A stretch of 64,000 nt of DNA from Paenibacillus glycinis (GTDB lineage: Bacteria; Bacillota; Bacilli; Paenibacillales; Paenibacillaceae), in NCBI RefSeq assembly GCF_009909185.1, contig NZ_JAAAMV010000020.1:124001-188000 (forward strand). The letters run 5' to 3'. The position numbers and the translations under genes were made by a program. Of this stretch, positions 1 to 9,482 are shown piece by piece; position 1 is the first letter of the stretch; the number at the start of each line of letters is the position of its first letter. The notes below the pieces were generated by a model. It did no database searches and was not told where the DNA came from. It worked only from the letters and a program-made list of their open reading frames with translations.

Positions 1-267
1 AACGGCGTCAGCACGTCTACGCCGGAAGGCGCGGCATTCACGCGCGCGGTTGCGGAGGCGTCCAGGCGGACGATATGCCTGGCGCCGCACGAGAAGGTCG
101 GCGTCCGGATGTTTGCCGCCACGATTCCGCTTCATCAGATCGATTTGTTAATTACCGATCAAGGCGTTTCCGAGAAAGCCATTCGGGAATTCGAAAGCAA
201 GAACGTCGACGTCGTCGTCGCGGACGAAGATTTTTCAAGCGAAGGAGTCAACCATGAAGGCGATTAA
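1..267 (+). CDS. DeoR-family transcriptional regulator, C-terminal part
   Basis: Only the last 88 residues are in the window; the frame is open from base 1 to TAA at 265-267. The translation has the features of the DeoR sugar-phosphate sensor domain: an NGVS start, then LAPHEKVGVRMFA (the equivalent of the usual LADHSKFG segment), then IDLLITDQGVS and a short DVVVADED end. DeoR proteins are DNA-binding repressors whose C-terminal domain senses phosphorylated sugars or nucleosides. The stop lies 14 nt inside the following MurA-like gene, so the two are probably co-transcribed and translationally coupled. The DNA-binding domain lies outside the window and the effector cannot be inferred. Confidence 0.8.
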   Translation, partial: NGVSTSTPEGAAFTRAVAEASRRTICLAPHEKVGVRMFAATIPLHQIDLLITDQGVSEKAIREFESKNVDVVVADEDFSSEGVNHEGD

Positions 268-1560
268 AGTCCAACGATCCTCGCCGTTGCGAGGCAGCGT
301 CAAAATATCCGGTTCCAAAAACAGTTCGCTCGCCCTGCTCGCGGCCGCATGCCTGTCCGACGAGCCCGTTACGCTATTCGGCATTCCCGATATCGCCGAC
401 CTGCGCGTCATTTACGAATTGGGCGCCGAAATCGGCTTGCGCTTCGAACGCCGGCCGGACGGCGCGATCGTAATCGATCCGCGCCGCATCGACCGAACGG
501 AGCTGGAACCGGTCAAGTCTTCCTCGTTCCGGGCCGCCTATTATTTCGTCGGCGGCCTGCTGGCCAAATTCGGCAGCGTCACCGTCGGCTACCCGGGCGG
601 GGACGACTTCGTCAGCCGTCCCATGGACCAGCATATCAAAGCATTGAAGATGATGGGGGCCACGTTTTCCTTTTACGACCGCTACTATACGGTCGAAGCC
701 AAGGAGCTTACGGGGGCGACCATTTACTTCGACATGATCACGTCCGGCGGCACGATCAACGCGATGCTTGCGGCCGTTCGCGCGAAAGGCAATACGGTCC
801 TGCTCAATGCGGCGCGCGATCCGGAAGTGGCGGATACGGCGAATCTATTGAATCGCATGGGCGCGAAAATCACCGGAGCGGGTACCGATCAGATCCGCAT
901 CGAGGGCGTATCGTCCCTGACGGGGTGCACCCATACCGTCATCCCGGACCGGCTGATTGCCGGCGCGTTCTTGATGGCGGCCGGCGCGACGGGCGGAAGC
1001 GTGACCGTCCAAGACGTCATCCCGGAACATTTGTCCTCCTGCGTCGCCAAGCTTCGCGAGATCGGCTTGGAGATCGAAACGGACGGACATTCGATGACGG
1101 CTTCGTATGCGGGAATGCTCCGGGCGACGAGGGTGCGGACGGCGATGTACCCCGGCTTCGCCACCGATCTGCAGCAGCCGCTAACCGCGCTTTTGACGCA
1201 GGCCGGCGGCAGAAGCCTGATCGGCGAGCGCATTTATCCGGAAGGTTCAATCATGCCTATCAGCTGATGCGGATGGGGGCGAAGATCAAGGTTCGTTCCG
1301 GGGTCGCGATCATCGACGGCGGTCATCCGCTGCAGGGGAATTTGGTGCATGCCTCGGACGTCCGGGCGGGCATTTGCCTGATTCTGGCCGGACTTTGCGC
1401 CGAAGGCACGACGACCATCGCCGGCGTGCAGCATATCGACCGCGGCTACGAGGACGTCGTGGGCTCCTTCCGGGCGCTCGGCGCGAATATCGCCGCATAC
1501 GACTCCGATGAAGAATCGGCAATGGACGTTTCTCGGCGAAGCAGCATTTTTCTCGGGTAG
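254..1560 (+). pseudogene. MurA-like UDP-GlcNAc enolpyruvyltransferase, frameshifted
   Basis: The first frame (ATG 254) gives 337 residues and stops at 1267; the remaining ~100 residues continue in the +1 frame to TAG 1560. The junction is near 1243, where the expected ERFNHAYQL is read as EGSIMPIS, so one missing base (probably C after ccggaa) explains the break. The repaired protein would be about 435 residues, normal for MurA, which adds enolpyruvate from PEP to UDP-GlcNAc in the first committed step of peptidoglycan synthesis. Visible MurA features are SKNSSL (Lys22-Asn23), SSFRAAYY (Arg93) and the active-site loop PGGDDFVSRPMDQH, where the usual catalytic Cys is Asp (D117). The protein is diverged from housekeeping MurA and probably a paralogue. 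It may be a true pseudogene or a sequencing error. SD-like aagcgaaggag precedes the start. Confidence 0.8.
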
Positions 1561-1592
1561 CATTCCGTGCGCCCGCATAGAACGACATGACA

Positions 1593-1643
1593 AAAGAGGC
1601 TTCCATTCCGTTCCGGCTGACCGGACAGAACGAAGCCTCTTTT
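1593..1643. terminator. Bidirectional terminator
   Basis: The arms aaagaggcttc (1593-1603) and gaagcctcttt (1632-1642) are perfect complements and are flanked by A and T runs. It sits between two convergent genes, the MurA-like gene (+) and the alcohol dehydrogenase (-). Confidence 0.75.
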
Positions 1644-1662
1644 CTTTGTTTGCTCGAATGCT

Positions 1663-2829
1663 TTACAGCGCCATGACCAGGATTTCCTTCACGTCGTCCC
1701 GATTCAGCTTCTTGAAGTTGCCGATCGGCCCGAACAAGACGGCTTCCCGCGCCATGACGTCCAGATGCTCTTCGCCGATGTCGTAGAAGGACAGCGTCGC
1801 CGGGGCGCCGATGCGGGTGAAGAAGGCGCGCGTCGCGGAGATGCCGGCAAGGGCCATTTCCTCGTCGGATTTGGCGCCGCGCTCGATGCCCCATACGCGC
1901 TCCGCGTACTGCGCGAACCGGTCGATCCGTTCGTTGTAGACGTATTTCATCCAGTTCGGGAACACGATGGAGAGGCCTGCGCCGTGCGGTATATCGTAGA
2001 TGGCGCTGATCTCGTGCTCGATGCCGTGGGAAGCCCAGTCGTTGGTCATGCCGACGCTGATCAGCCCGCCGTTCAGCGCCAAGGTGCCGCACAGCATCAG
2101 GTTGGCGCGCGCTTCATAGTTTTCCGGATTCTCGAGCGCGATCTCCGCGTTCTCGATGACCGTCTGCAGAATGGATTCGCACAGGCGTTCTTGAAGCGGA
2201 ACGTCCGTCGTCAGCGAGAAATATTGCTCGAAGACATGCGACATGATGTCGACGACGCCGTTGACCGTCTGGTCGCGCGGAACCGAGAACGTCAAGGTTG
2301 GGTCGAGAATCGAGAAGCGGGGGTAAGTATGTATGCTGCCGAACGAACGCTTCTGCTTCGCCTCCCAATTCGAGACGACGGCGTTGCCGTTCATTTCCGA
2401 CCCGGTTGCGGAGAGCGTCAGGACGGCGCCCATCGGAAGCGCATCGCCGATCTTCGCTTTGTGCATGAAGAAATCCCAGACGTCGCCGTCGTAGCGCGCG
2501 CCGGCCGCGATCGCTTTGGAAGCGTCCAATACGCTGCCGCCGCCGACGGCCAGGATGAAGTCGACGCCCTCGCTGCGGCACAGCCCGATGCCGCGATTGA
2601 CGGTCGAGAGGCGCGGGTTCGGCTCGATGCCGGACAATTCGACGACGGTTGCGCCGATGGATTCGAGCTGGTTCTTGACTTCGTCATACAAGCCGGTTCT
2701 TTTTATGCTGCCTGACCCATATACAAGTAAAACCGTCTTGCCGAAAGGTTCGATCAGTCCGCCCAATTGCGCGACCGTTCCTTTGCCGAAAACGATCTTC
2801 GTTGGATTCTGGTAAGTAAATGCCTGCAT
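1663..2829 (-). CDS. Iron-containing alcohol dehydrogenase (YugJ/BdhA type)
   Basis: This is a 388-residue cytoplasmic NAD(P)H-dependent, metal-dependent alcohol or aldehyde oxidoreductase. The N-terminal nucleotide-binding part carries VGGGSVLDASK; the metal-binding half has VDIMSHVFEQY, DWASHGIEHEIS and IPHGAGLSIVFPNW, which supply the Asp and His ligands of the Fe-ADH family. Length and order fit the butanol dehydrogenase subfamily (B. subtilis YugJ). A GTG at 2838 is possible, but it overlaps the GGAGG (2838-2842), so ATG 2829, 8 nt downstream, is the better start. The gene is divergent from a MarR regulator and may be its target (inference). The true substrate is unknown. Confidence 0.9.
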   Translation of the reverse strand: MQAFTYQNPTKIVFGKGTVAQLGGLIEPFGKTVLLVYGSGSIKRTGLYDEVKNQLESIGATVVELSGIEPNPRLSTVNRGIGLCRSEGVDFILAVGGGSVLDASKAIAAGARYDGDVWDFFMHKAKIGDALPMGAVLTLSATGSEMNGNAVVSNWEAKQKRSFGSIHTYPRFSILDPTLTFSVPRDQTVNGVVDIMSHVFEQYFSLTTDVPLQERLCESILQTVIENAEIALENPENYEARANLMLCGTLALNGGLISVGMTNDWASHGIEHEISAIYDIPHGAGLSIVFPNWMKYVYNERIDRFAQYAERVWGIERGAKSDEEMALAGISATRAFFTRIGAPATLSFYDIGEEHLDVMAREAVLFGPIGNFKKLNRDDVKEILVMAL

Positions 2830-2868
2830 GCCCTGCACCTCCGAAAAGATATGTGATCTTGCTCCTTT

Positions 2869-2898
2869 ATCTTAGCGATATCAAAATCGCCAAGTCAA
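2869..2898 (-). promoter_or_regulatory. Candidate sigma-A promoter of the alcohol dehydrogenase
   Basis: On the minus strand, TTGACT (2898-2893) and TAAGAT (2874-2869) are 18 bp apart and about 40 nt upstream of the ATG. The -35 is 5/6 and the -10 is 4/6 to consensus. Confidence 0.5.
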
Positions 2899-2953
2899 GC
2901 TCCCGGATGCGGGGCTCGATCTTGGCAAGCGGGAAATAACGGAAATTCTAAGC

Positions 2954-2997
2954 TTGACGGTCAGGCAGGACTCTATTAATATTGTTCATATACGAAC
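2954..2997 (+). promoter_or_regulatory. MarR-gene promoter with palindromic operator
   Basis: TTGACG (2954-2959) and TAATAT (2977-2982) are 17 bp apart. Immediately downstream, GTTCATATACGAAC (2984-2997) is an inverted repeat with a single mismatched pair, placed over the expected transcription start. That is the usual position for autorepression by a MarR dimer. The assignment to this MarR protein is inference. Confidence 0.5.
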
Positions 2998-3051
2998 TGT
3001 TCTTTGTCGAACTATGCGGAATATGTCGAATTAGGCGAAGGGGGTATTAGA

Positions 3052-3525
3052 TTGGACTATACCGACCCGAAAGTCGAGCAGGCGATCGAGGTGCTGCAGT
3101 CGTTCATGGCGGTGACGCGAACGGCCTCCGATTTTACGCGCCGCAACGCGGAGAGCCTGGGTCTGACGATGCAGGGCATGGCCGTCGTCAACACGCTGTA
3201 CCGCGCGCCGGGCTTGACGCTGAAGGAGCTGACGGAGCGGCTGCATGCGTCCAAGAGCACCTTGAGCGTCAGCGTGGAGGGGCTTGTTCAGGCAGGCATC
3301 GCGGAACGCCAGCAGGCGGAAGGGAACCGCAGGGAGATCAACGTCAAGCTGACCCCGGAGGGCGAAGCGCTCGCCAAGCGGTCGATCCGGCAGGCTTACT
3401 CTTACCGGGCGATGACCGCCGCGCTCGAGACGGTGGACTGCGAGCAGATCCAGGCGCTGTTGGCCGCCCATAAGCAGATTTTGGAAGGGCTGCACCGCTT
3501 CGATATCGACGCGGAACTGGCGTAA
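3052..3525 (+). CDS. MarR-family transcriptional regulator
   Basis: The protein is about 157 residues and has the MarR winged-helix plan. Helices at the N and C termini serve for dimerisation. The core LTLKELTERLHASKSTLSVS is the recognition helix-turn-helix, and the wing is AERQQAEGNRREINVKLTPEG. MarR proteins are dimeric DNA-binding repressors, often released by phenolic or oxidant ligands. I chose TTG 3052 because aagggggt (3038-3045) lies 6 nt upstream; an earlier TTG at 3004 has no ribosome binding site. The near-palindrome at 2984-2997 is a likely operator, and the divergent alcohol dehydrogenase is a plausible target. No ligand can be inferred. Confidence 0.85.
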   Translation: MDYTDPKVEQAIEVLQSFMAVTRTASDFTRRNAESLGLTMQGMAVVNTLYRAPGLTLKELTERLHASKSTLSVSVEGLVQAGIAERQQAEGNRREINVKLTPEGEALAKRSIRQAYSYRAMTAALETVDCEQIQALLAAHKQILEGLHRFDIDAELA

Positions 3526-3673
3526 CGGCGCGGTTTCCGAGCTTCAAGAATTTTCTGAAAACAAGTGCGATCTTGGAGCGGTACGTGTATAATGGGAGAA
3601 TAATCGCGCCTGCGTTAGTATTCTTGACAAATCCTTTACAAAGAAGCGACATTCAGGAGGTGGATGGCACTTT

Positions 3674-5623
3674 ATGGCGAATGCGGCAACGATCGGAATC
3701 TCTCTGCGCGATTTGTATTTATTCAATAAAGGTAATCTCTTTCATAGCTACCGCACATTTGGTGCGCATCCGATTCGGCTTGCCGACGAGTACGGCGTGC
3801 GTTTCACGGTGTGGGCCCCCCATGCCCGGCGCGTCCGGATCGTCGGCGATTTCAACGGTTGGCTCGGCGAGCGTCACGACATGGAGCTTATCGGCGAAAC
3901 CGGCGTCTGGAGCCTCTTTGTACCCAATCTCGGTCCAGGCACGATTTACAAGTACGAGATACTTACGTCCGACGGCAAGAGGCTCGTGAAATCCGATCCG
4001 TTCGCGTTTCAATCCGAGCTTCGCCCCAGCACCGCGTCCATCGTGTCCGAAGTGTTTAATTACGACTGGCACGACGGCGAATGGCTGCGGAAGAAGCAGG
4101 AAGTCAGCCCCTACCATGAAGCGATGCTCATCTACGAGGTTCATCTCTCGTCCTGGCGCAATTGGGGCAGGGAGCTGTTCTGGACCTATGAAGAGATCGC
4201 CGACGGACTCGTCGATTACGTCGTCGAGATGGGCTACACCCACATCGAGCTGCTGCCCGTCACCGAACATCCGCTCGACCAATCCTGGGGTTACCAGGTG
4301 ACCGGCTATTACGCCGCCACCAGCCGGTTCGGCAGCCCCAAGCAGCTGATGTACCTGATCGACCGCTGCCATCAGCGCGGGATCGGCGTCATTCTGGATT
4401 GGGTCCCGGGTCACTTCTGCAAGGACGATCACGGGCTTAGGCTGTTCGACGGCACGCCGATCTTCGAAGGCCCGAACGCGAAGCTGGCGGAGAAGCCGCT
4501 CTGGGGCACCCTGGCATTCGACTTCGGCAGCACGGAAGTACAGAGCTTTCTTATTTCCAACGCCATCTATTGGATGGATGTTTTTCATATCGACGGCCTT
4601 CGCGTGGACGCCGTCGCGAGCATGATCGACCTGCATTTCGACAAACCCCCCGAGATGTTCACTTACAACGCCTTCGGCGGAACGGAGAACATCGACGCCA
4701 TCCGCTTTCTGAAACGCTTGAACGAAACGGTCTTTCACTATTATCCCGACGCGCTCATGATCGCGGAGGACTCCTCGTCTTGGCCGGCCGTTACGTCTCC
4801 GACGTACATGGGCGGACTCGGCTTCAATTTTAAATGGAACATGGGCTGGATGAACGACATGCTCCGCTACATGGCGCTGGATCCGGGCGAACGGATGCGC
4901 CACCACAATTTGATCACCTTCTCGCTTCTTTACGCCTTCTCGGAAAATTTCGTCCTGCCGCTGTCCCACGACGAGGTCGTGCACGGCAAACGCTCGCTCT
5001 TGAACAAGATGTCGGGCTCCTACGATCAGAAATTCGCGCAGCTGCGCTTGTTTTACGGCTATTGGATGACGCATCCCGGCAAGAAGCTCCTCTTCATGGG
5101 CAGCGAATGGGGGCAGTTCGACGAATGGAAATACGACGAGTCGCTCGACTGGCAGCTGCTCGATTATCCCAAGCACGGCAGCATGCACCAATACGTCAAG
5201 GCGCTGAACCGTGTCTACGGCGAACAATCCTCGCTCTGGGAGCGGGATTGCGACCCCGGCGGCTTCGAGTGGATCGACGTCCACAACGCTGCCCAAAGCG
5301 TCATCGTGTTCATGCGCCGCGGACACGCGGAGCACGACTTTTCCGTCATCGTCTGCAACTTCTCCAATCGCCATTATCCCGAATATCGCATCGGCGTACC
5401 GGAGCACGGCCAATACCGGCTGGCTCTGCACAGTGAGGCGGCAGCTTTCGGCGGTGCCATGGCGCACGTGCCGGAAGTTCTATATAGCACCAAGACAGCT
5501 TGGCATGGAAGGCCGTGCAGCCTGACGATCGACCTTCCGCCGCTTACGTTCCAACTGCTTGTGTTTGCCGCAGGGAAACCTGGCCGCAGCGAACGCTTTT
5601 CCGCTTTGCATGGCATGACGTAA
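3674..5623 (+). CDS. glgB: 1,4-alpha-glucan branching enzyme GlgB
   Basis: GlgB makes the alpha-1,6 branches of glycogen by cutting and re-attaching alpha-1,4 chains. The 649-residue protein has a CBM48 beta-sandwich (about 25-115) with FTVWAPHARRVRIVGDFNGW, then a GH13 catalytic barrel (about 150-510) and a C-terminal beta domain. The GH13 triad is visible: nucleophile D312 in GLRVDAV, acid/base E365 in IAEDSS, and D433 in LSHDEVVHGK. The length is typical of bacterial GlgB. The start ATG 3674 has aggaggt 12 nt upstream. It is the first gene of the glgB-glgC-glgD-glgA-GH15 cluster; the gap to glgC is 54 nt, so it is probably the head of the operon. Confidence 0.97.
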   Translation: MANAATIGISLRDLYLFNKGNLFHSYRTFGAHPIRLADEYGVRFTVWAPHARRVRIVGDFNGWLGERHDMELIGETGVWSLFVPNLGPGTIYKYEILTSDGKRLVKSDPFAFQSELRPSTASIVSEVFNYDWHDGEWLRKKQEVSPYHEAMLIYEVHLSSWRNWGRELFWTYEEIADGLVDYVVEMGYTHIELLPVTEHPLDQSWGYQVTGYYAATSRFGSPKQLMYLIDRCHQRGIGVILDWVPGHFCKDDHGLRLFDGTPIFEGPNAKLAEKPLWGTLAFDFGSTEVQSFLISNAIYWMDVFHIDGLRVDAVASMIDLHFDKPPEMFTYNAFGGTENIDAIRFLKRLNETVFHYYPDALMIAEDSSSWPAVTSPTYMGGLGFNFKWNMGWMNDMLRYMALDPGERMRHHNLITFSLLYAFSENFVLPLSHDEVVHGKRSLLNKMSGSYDQKFAQLRLFYGYWMTHPGKKLLFMGSEWGQFDEWKYDESLDWQLLDYPKHGSMHQYVKALNRVYGEQSSLWERDCDPGGFEWIDVHNAAQSVIVFMRRGHAEHDFSVIVCNFSNRHYPEYRIGVPEHGQYRLALHSEAAAFGGAMAHVPEVLYSTKTAWHGRPCSLTIDLPPLTFQLLVFAAGKPGRSERFSALHGMT

Positions 5624-5677
5624 GGGAACATTTTTGAGCTGCGGCAGGCAGCTGCAGCCGAGAAGGAGAGGGTGTCC

Positions 5678-6844
5678 ATGGGCAGAAAAAGAATGATAGC
5701 TATGCTGCTTGCCGGAGGAGAAGGGAAGAGGTTGGGCGTCTTGACGAAAGACGTGGCCAAACCGGCCGTCCATTTTGGCGGGAAGTACCGCATTATCGAT
5801 TTTACTTTAAGCAATTGCGCTCATTCGGGCATCGACACGATCGGCGTGCTTACGCAATACCAGCCTCTCGTTCTGAATACGTATCTGGGTATCGGCAGTC
5901 CGTGGGGGCTGGACCGGCGCGACGGCGGCATGGCGATTCTCCCTCCTTACGTGAAATCGAAAGGCGGCATGTGGTACAAAGGGACCGCGAACGCCATCTA
6001 TCAGAATATGGGCTTCATCGACCGGTACGATCCGGATTACGTGCTCGTCATCTCGGGCGACCATATTTATAAAATGGATTACGAGCTCATGCTGCGGGAA
6101 CACGAGGAGCAGGGCGCGGACGTGACGATCGCCTGCATCGAGGTCGACTGGAAGGAAGCGAGCCGGTTCGGCATCATGCACGTGGACGACGTCGGCGGGA
6201 TTACCGCGTTCGAGGAGAAGCCGAAGGTGCCGACGAGCAACCTGGCGTCCATGGGCGTTTATATTTTCTCGTGGCCGGTCCTCCAGCAGTATCTGATCCG
6301 CGACGAGGCGAACCGCCTCTCGGGCAACGATTTCGGCAAGGATATCATTCCGGCCATGCTGCAGGACGGGGTTAAGCTGCAGTCGTATACGTTTAATGGC
6401 TATTGGAAGGACGTCGGCACGCTGGAGAGCCTGTGGGAAGCGAACATGGATCTGCTCTCCGAGCGTCCGGCGCTGGACTTGAACGACCGCAACTGGCGGA
6501 TCTATTCCGTCAATCCGAACCGCCCTGCCCACTACGCGGCGGCGACCGCGGAGATCGCGGATTCGCTCATCACGGAGGGCTGCATCGTCGAAGGTCTCGT
6601 GCAGCGCTCGGTCCTGTTCCACGGGGTGCAGTCGGGCATCGACAGCGAGATCCGCGAATCCGTCATCATGCCGAACGTCAAGATCGGCAGAGGCGTCCGC
6701 ATTTATAAATCCATCATCGGGGAAGGCGCCATCATCGGGGACGGCGTCGTCATCGGCAGTCCGAACAGCGAGAACGTCACCGTCATCGCGAGCGACGAGC
6801 TTGTCACCGCCAACCATTCGCTGCAGGAGGTAGAGCGCACATGA
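5678..6844 (+). CDS. glgC: Glucose-1-phosphate adenylyltransferase GlgC
   Basis: This enzyme makes ADP-glucose from ATP and glucose-1-phosphate, the committed step of bacterial glycogen synthesis. The N-terminal nucleotidyltransferase domain opens with [20 protein letters not shown] and [23 protein letters not shown] is the metal/sugar-phosphate region, and FEEKPKVP and [16 protein letters not shown] are typical GlgC segments. The C-terminal third is a left-handed beta-helix of hexapeptide repeats (for example [21 protein letters not shown]). ATG 5678 is preferred over GTG 5672 because of spacing to aaggagag (5663-5670). The stop overlaps the glgD start by 4 nt (ATGA). In Firmicutes GlgC acts as a hetero-oligomer with GlgD. 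Confidence 0.96.
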   Translation: MGRKRMIAMLLAGGEGKRLGVLTKDVAKPAVHFGGKYRIIDFTLSNCAHSGIDTIGVLTQYQPLVLNTYLGIGSPWGLDRRDGGMAILPPYVKSKGGMWYKGTANAIYQNMGFIDRYDPDYVLVISGDHIYKMDYELMLREHEEQGADVTIACIEVDWKEASRFGIMHVDDVGGITAFEEKPKVPTSNLASMGVYIFSWPVLQQYLIRDEANRLSGNDFGKDIIPAMLQDGVKLQSYTFNGYWKDVGTLESLWEANMDLLSERPALDLNDRNWRIYSVNPNRPAHYAAATAEIADSLITEGCIVEGLVQRSVLFHGVQSGIDSEIRESVIMPNVKIGRGVRIYKSIIGEGAIIGDGVVIGSPNSENVTVIASDELVTANHSLQEVERT

Positions 6845-7953
6845 ACTCCAACATACTTGGCGTCATCAATCTGATTCACGAGGCGGACGAGATGGAATCG
6901 CTGACCGCGAGCCGCTGCCTCGCCACGGTGCCGTTCGGCGCCCGCTTCCGCTTGATCGACTTTACGCTGTCCAGCATGGTCAATTCCGGCATCAACAAGG
7001 TCGGCGTGTTCGCGCAGACCAAATACCGTTCCCTGATGGACCACCTCGGCTCCGGCAAGCACTGGGACTTGCATCACCGCCAAAGCGGGCTGTTCATCAT
7101 GCCGCCCGTCACGGACGACGTCAACGAGGTGCGCCGCGGCGATCTCTATCATTTCTACCAGCACCGGGACTTCTTCGTGCGCAGCACGCACGAGTACGTG
7201 CTGATCACGCGCAGCCATATGATCAGCAACCTCGACTTCGAGGGCGTGCTGGCCTCGCATAAAGCGAGCGGCGCGGACATCACCGTCATCTGCAAGGAGC
7301 AGCCTGAGCTCCTCGGCGGACGGGCGCGCAAGGTGCAGGTCGACGAGAAGGGCCGCGTCACGGCGATGCAGGATCATTTCGGGCGGCTGGAGAGCGATCT
7401 GATCTCGATGGAGATGTATCTGATGCGCAAGGAGCTGCTCCTGGAGATGGTCGACACGTCCCTCGCGCAGGGCCAGGATCACCTGGTCCGCCATGCCATC
7501 ATGTCCCGCGTCGACAAGCTGCATATCCAATGCTACAAATTCGACGGTTATCTGGGCATCGTCAATACGCTGAACAGCTATTATCAGAACAGCATGCAGC
7601 TGCTGCGGCCGGACGTGTGGAAGAGCTTGTTCTTCGAGCCCGGCCCGATCTTCACGAAGGTCAAGGACGAGCCGCCGGCCCGCTACGCGGACGGGGCGAA
7701 GACGAGCAACTCGATCATCGCGAACGGCTGCATCATCGAAGGGACGGTCGTGAACAGCATCCTGTTCCGGGGCGTGCACGTCCGCAAAGGGGCGGTCGTC
7801 CGCAACAGCATCGTCATGCAGAACGGCATAATCGGCGAGAACAGCGCGGTGAATCATGTGATTTTGGACAAGGACGTCACGGTGGAGCGCGGCAGGGAGC
7901 TATACGGCGCGGAGGCGTCGCCGTTTATCGCGATGAAGCGGAAGGTCATCTAA
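6841..7953 (+). CDS. glgD: GlgD, ADP-glucose pyrophosphorylase-like subunit
   Basis: GlgD is a 370-residue GlgC paralogue: the same nucleotidyltransferase fold plus a C-terminal beta-helix (INEHLFRG-like turns such as [25 protein letters not shown]). The pyrophosphate-binding LAGGxGxRL of GlgC is absent, since the N terminus begins [18 protein letters not shown], which matches known catalytically impaired GlgD subunits that modulate GlgC. It starts with an ATGA overlap with glgC, so the two subunits are translationally coupled. The 62-nt gap to glgA keeps it in the operon. Confidence 0.94.
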   Translation: MNSNILGVINLIHEADEMESLTASRCLATVPFGARFRLIDFTLSSMVNSGINKVGVFAQTKYRSLMDHLGSGKHWDLHHRQSGLFIMPPVTDDVNEVRRGDLYHFYQHRDFFVRSTHEYVLITRSHMISNLDFEGVLASHKASGADITVICKEQPELLGGRARKVQVDEKGRVTAMQDHFGRLESDLISMEMYLMRKELLLEMVDTSLAQGQDHLVRHAIMSRVDKLHIQCYKFDGYLGIVNTLNSYYQNSMQLLRPDVWKSLFFEPGPIFTKVKDEPPARYADGAKTSNSIIANGCIIEGTVVNSILFRGVHVRKGAVVRNSIVMQNGIIGENSAVNHVILDKDVTVERGRELYGAEASPFIAMKRKVI

Positions 7954-8015
7954 TCGGTTCGATAATACATGGTCATGGACGAGTGGCGGACATGACCATA
8001 TTCGAGGTGAATCTT

Positions 8016-9482
8016 ATGATGAAAGTATTGTTTGCGGCATCGGAGGCGGTGCCGCTCGTGAAAACGGGCGGTCTCGCCGACGTGGCCGGCGCGCTTCCGA
8101 AGGCGCTGCTCGCGAAAGGCGCGGACGTTCGCGTGATCCTGCCGAAATACGGCTCGATTCCGGCGGAATTGGCGGAGCGGTTCGAGACCGTCTCGACGTT
8201 CTCGGTGCGAATGGGCTGGCGGGACTTGTACTGCGGTCTGCTCAAGGCGGAGATCGACGGCATCGTGTATTACGCGATCGACAACGAATCCTACTTCAAA
8301 CGCAGCGGGCTGTACGGGTACGACGACGACGCGGAGCGGTTCGTGTTCTTCTGCTACGCGGTGGTCGAATCGCTGTTCCATTCCGATTTCCATCCGGACG
8401 TGATCCACTGCCACGATTGGCAGACGGGACTCATTCCCTTCCTGCTGAAGACGAGATACCGGTACGAGCCGGGCACGAGGGACATGAAGTCGGTGTATAC
8501 GATTCATAATCTGCGCTATCAGGGCGTCTTCGGGCGCGAGCTGCTGAAGGATCTGCTGGGCTCGGGCGACGAGCTCTTCGGCACCGAGGGCATCGACTTC
8601 TACGGCGCGGGCAATTGCATGCTGGGCGGCTTGCGGTACGCGGACAAGCTGACGACGGTCAGCCCGACCTACGCGAACGAGATCCAGACGGAATATTACG
8701 GCGAGAAGCTCGACGGGCTGCTTCGCTGGCGAACGGGCGATCTGTCCGGCATCGTGAACGGCATCGATACCGAGCTGTTCGATCCCATGAACGATCCGGC
8801 GCTGTCCACGCCGTACCGCGGCTCGCTGCCGCGCAAGCGAAAGAACAAGCTCGCGCTGCAGCGCGAACTGGGCTTGACGGAATCGGAAGAGACGCCGCTT
8901 ATCGGCATCGTGTCGAGGCTCGTCGACCAGAAGGGCTTCGACCTGATCGCGGCCGTGCTGGAGGAGATCCTCTCCGAAGACGTTCAGCTGGTCATCCTGG
9001 GTTCCGGCGATTGGAATTACGAGCAGATGTTCCGCAAAGCGGAGCAGCGCCGCTCCGGTCAAGTATCCACGTGGTTCGGCTTCAACGACGGGCTTGCGCG
9101 GCGCATCTACGCGGGGAGCGACATGTACCTCATGCCTTCGCAATTCGAGCCTTGCGGCCTGAGCCAGCTGCTCGCGCTCCGGTACCGGTCCGTGCCGATC
9201 GTGCGGGAAACCGGCGGCCTGCGGGATACCGTCCAGCCCTACAACGAATTTACCGGCGAGGGCAACGGCTTCAGCTTCGCGAATTACAACGCGCATGATT
9301 TGCTGTATACGGTGCAGCGGGCGATCCGCTTCTACCGCGACCAGGAAACCTGGCAGCGAATCGTCGCGAACGGCGCGAAGGAGGACTTCGGCTGGAATCG
9401 TTCGGCGAAGGCTTACCTGGCGCTGTACGGCTCGCTCGTGCCGCAAAGAGAGGAGAATCCGTCATGGCACGTCATCTCGTAA
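8016..9482 (+). CDS. glgA: Glycogen synthase GlgA (GT5)
   Basis: GlgA transfers glucose from ADP-glucose to the non-reducing end of the alpha-1,4 glucan. The 488-residue protein has the GT-B fold. N-terminal KTGGLADV (K16) binds ADP-glucose; CHDWQTGLIP, VYTIHNLRYQG and VSPTYANEI are standard GT5 segments. GIVSRLVDQKGFDL starts the C-terminal Rossmann domain, and PSQFEPCGLSQL with ETGGLRDTV forms the donor site. ATG 8016 has gaggtga (8004-8010) at good spacing. The open frame continues upstream but overlaps glgD and has no MKVLF-like start. Its stop is 19 nt inside the downstream GH15 gene. Confidence 0.96.
   Translation: MMKVLFAASEAVPLVKTGGLADVAGALPKALLAKGADVRVILPKYGSIPAELAERFETVSTFSVRMGWRDLYCGLLKAEIDGIVYYAIDNESYFKRSGLYGYDDDAERFVFFCYAVVESLFHSDFHPDVIHCHDWQTGLIPFLLKTRYRYEPGTRDMKSVYTIHNLRYQGVFGRELLKDLLGSGDELFGTEGIDFYGAGNCMLGGLRYADKLTTVSPTYANEIQTEYYGEKLDGLLRWRTGDLSGIVNGIDTELFDPMNDPALSTPYRGSLPRKRKNKLALQRELGLTESEETPLIGIVSRLVDQKGFDLIAAVLEEILSEDVQLVILGSGDWNYEQMFRKAEQRRSGQVSTWFGFNDGLARRIYAGSDMYLMPSQFEPCGLSQLLALRYRSVPIVRETGGLRDTVQPYNEFTGEGNGFSFANYNAHDLLYTVQRAIRFYRDQETWQRIVANGAKEDFGWNRSAKAYLALYGSLVPQREENPSWHVIS

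Noticed and set aside
3624..3652. TTGACA promoter upstream of glgB
   Set aside because: The -35 is perfect, but the sequence 16-18 bp downstream has no -10 match. A TATAAT at 3588-3593 lies upstream of it with no matching -35.
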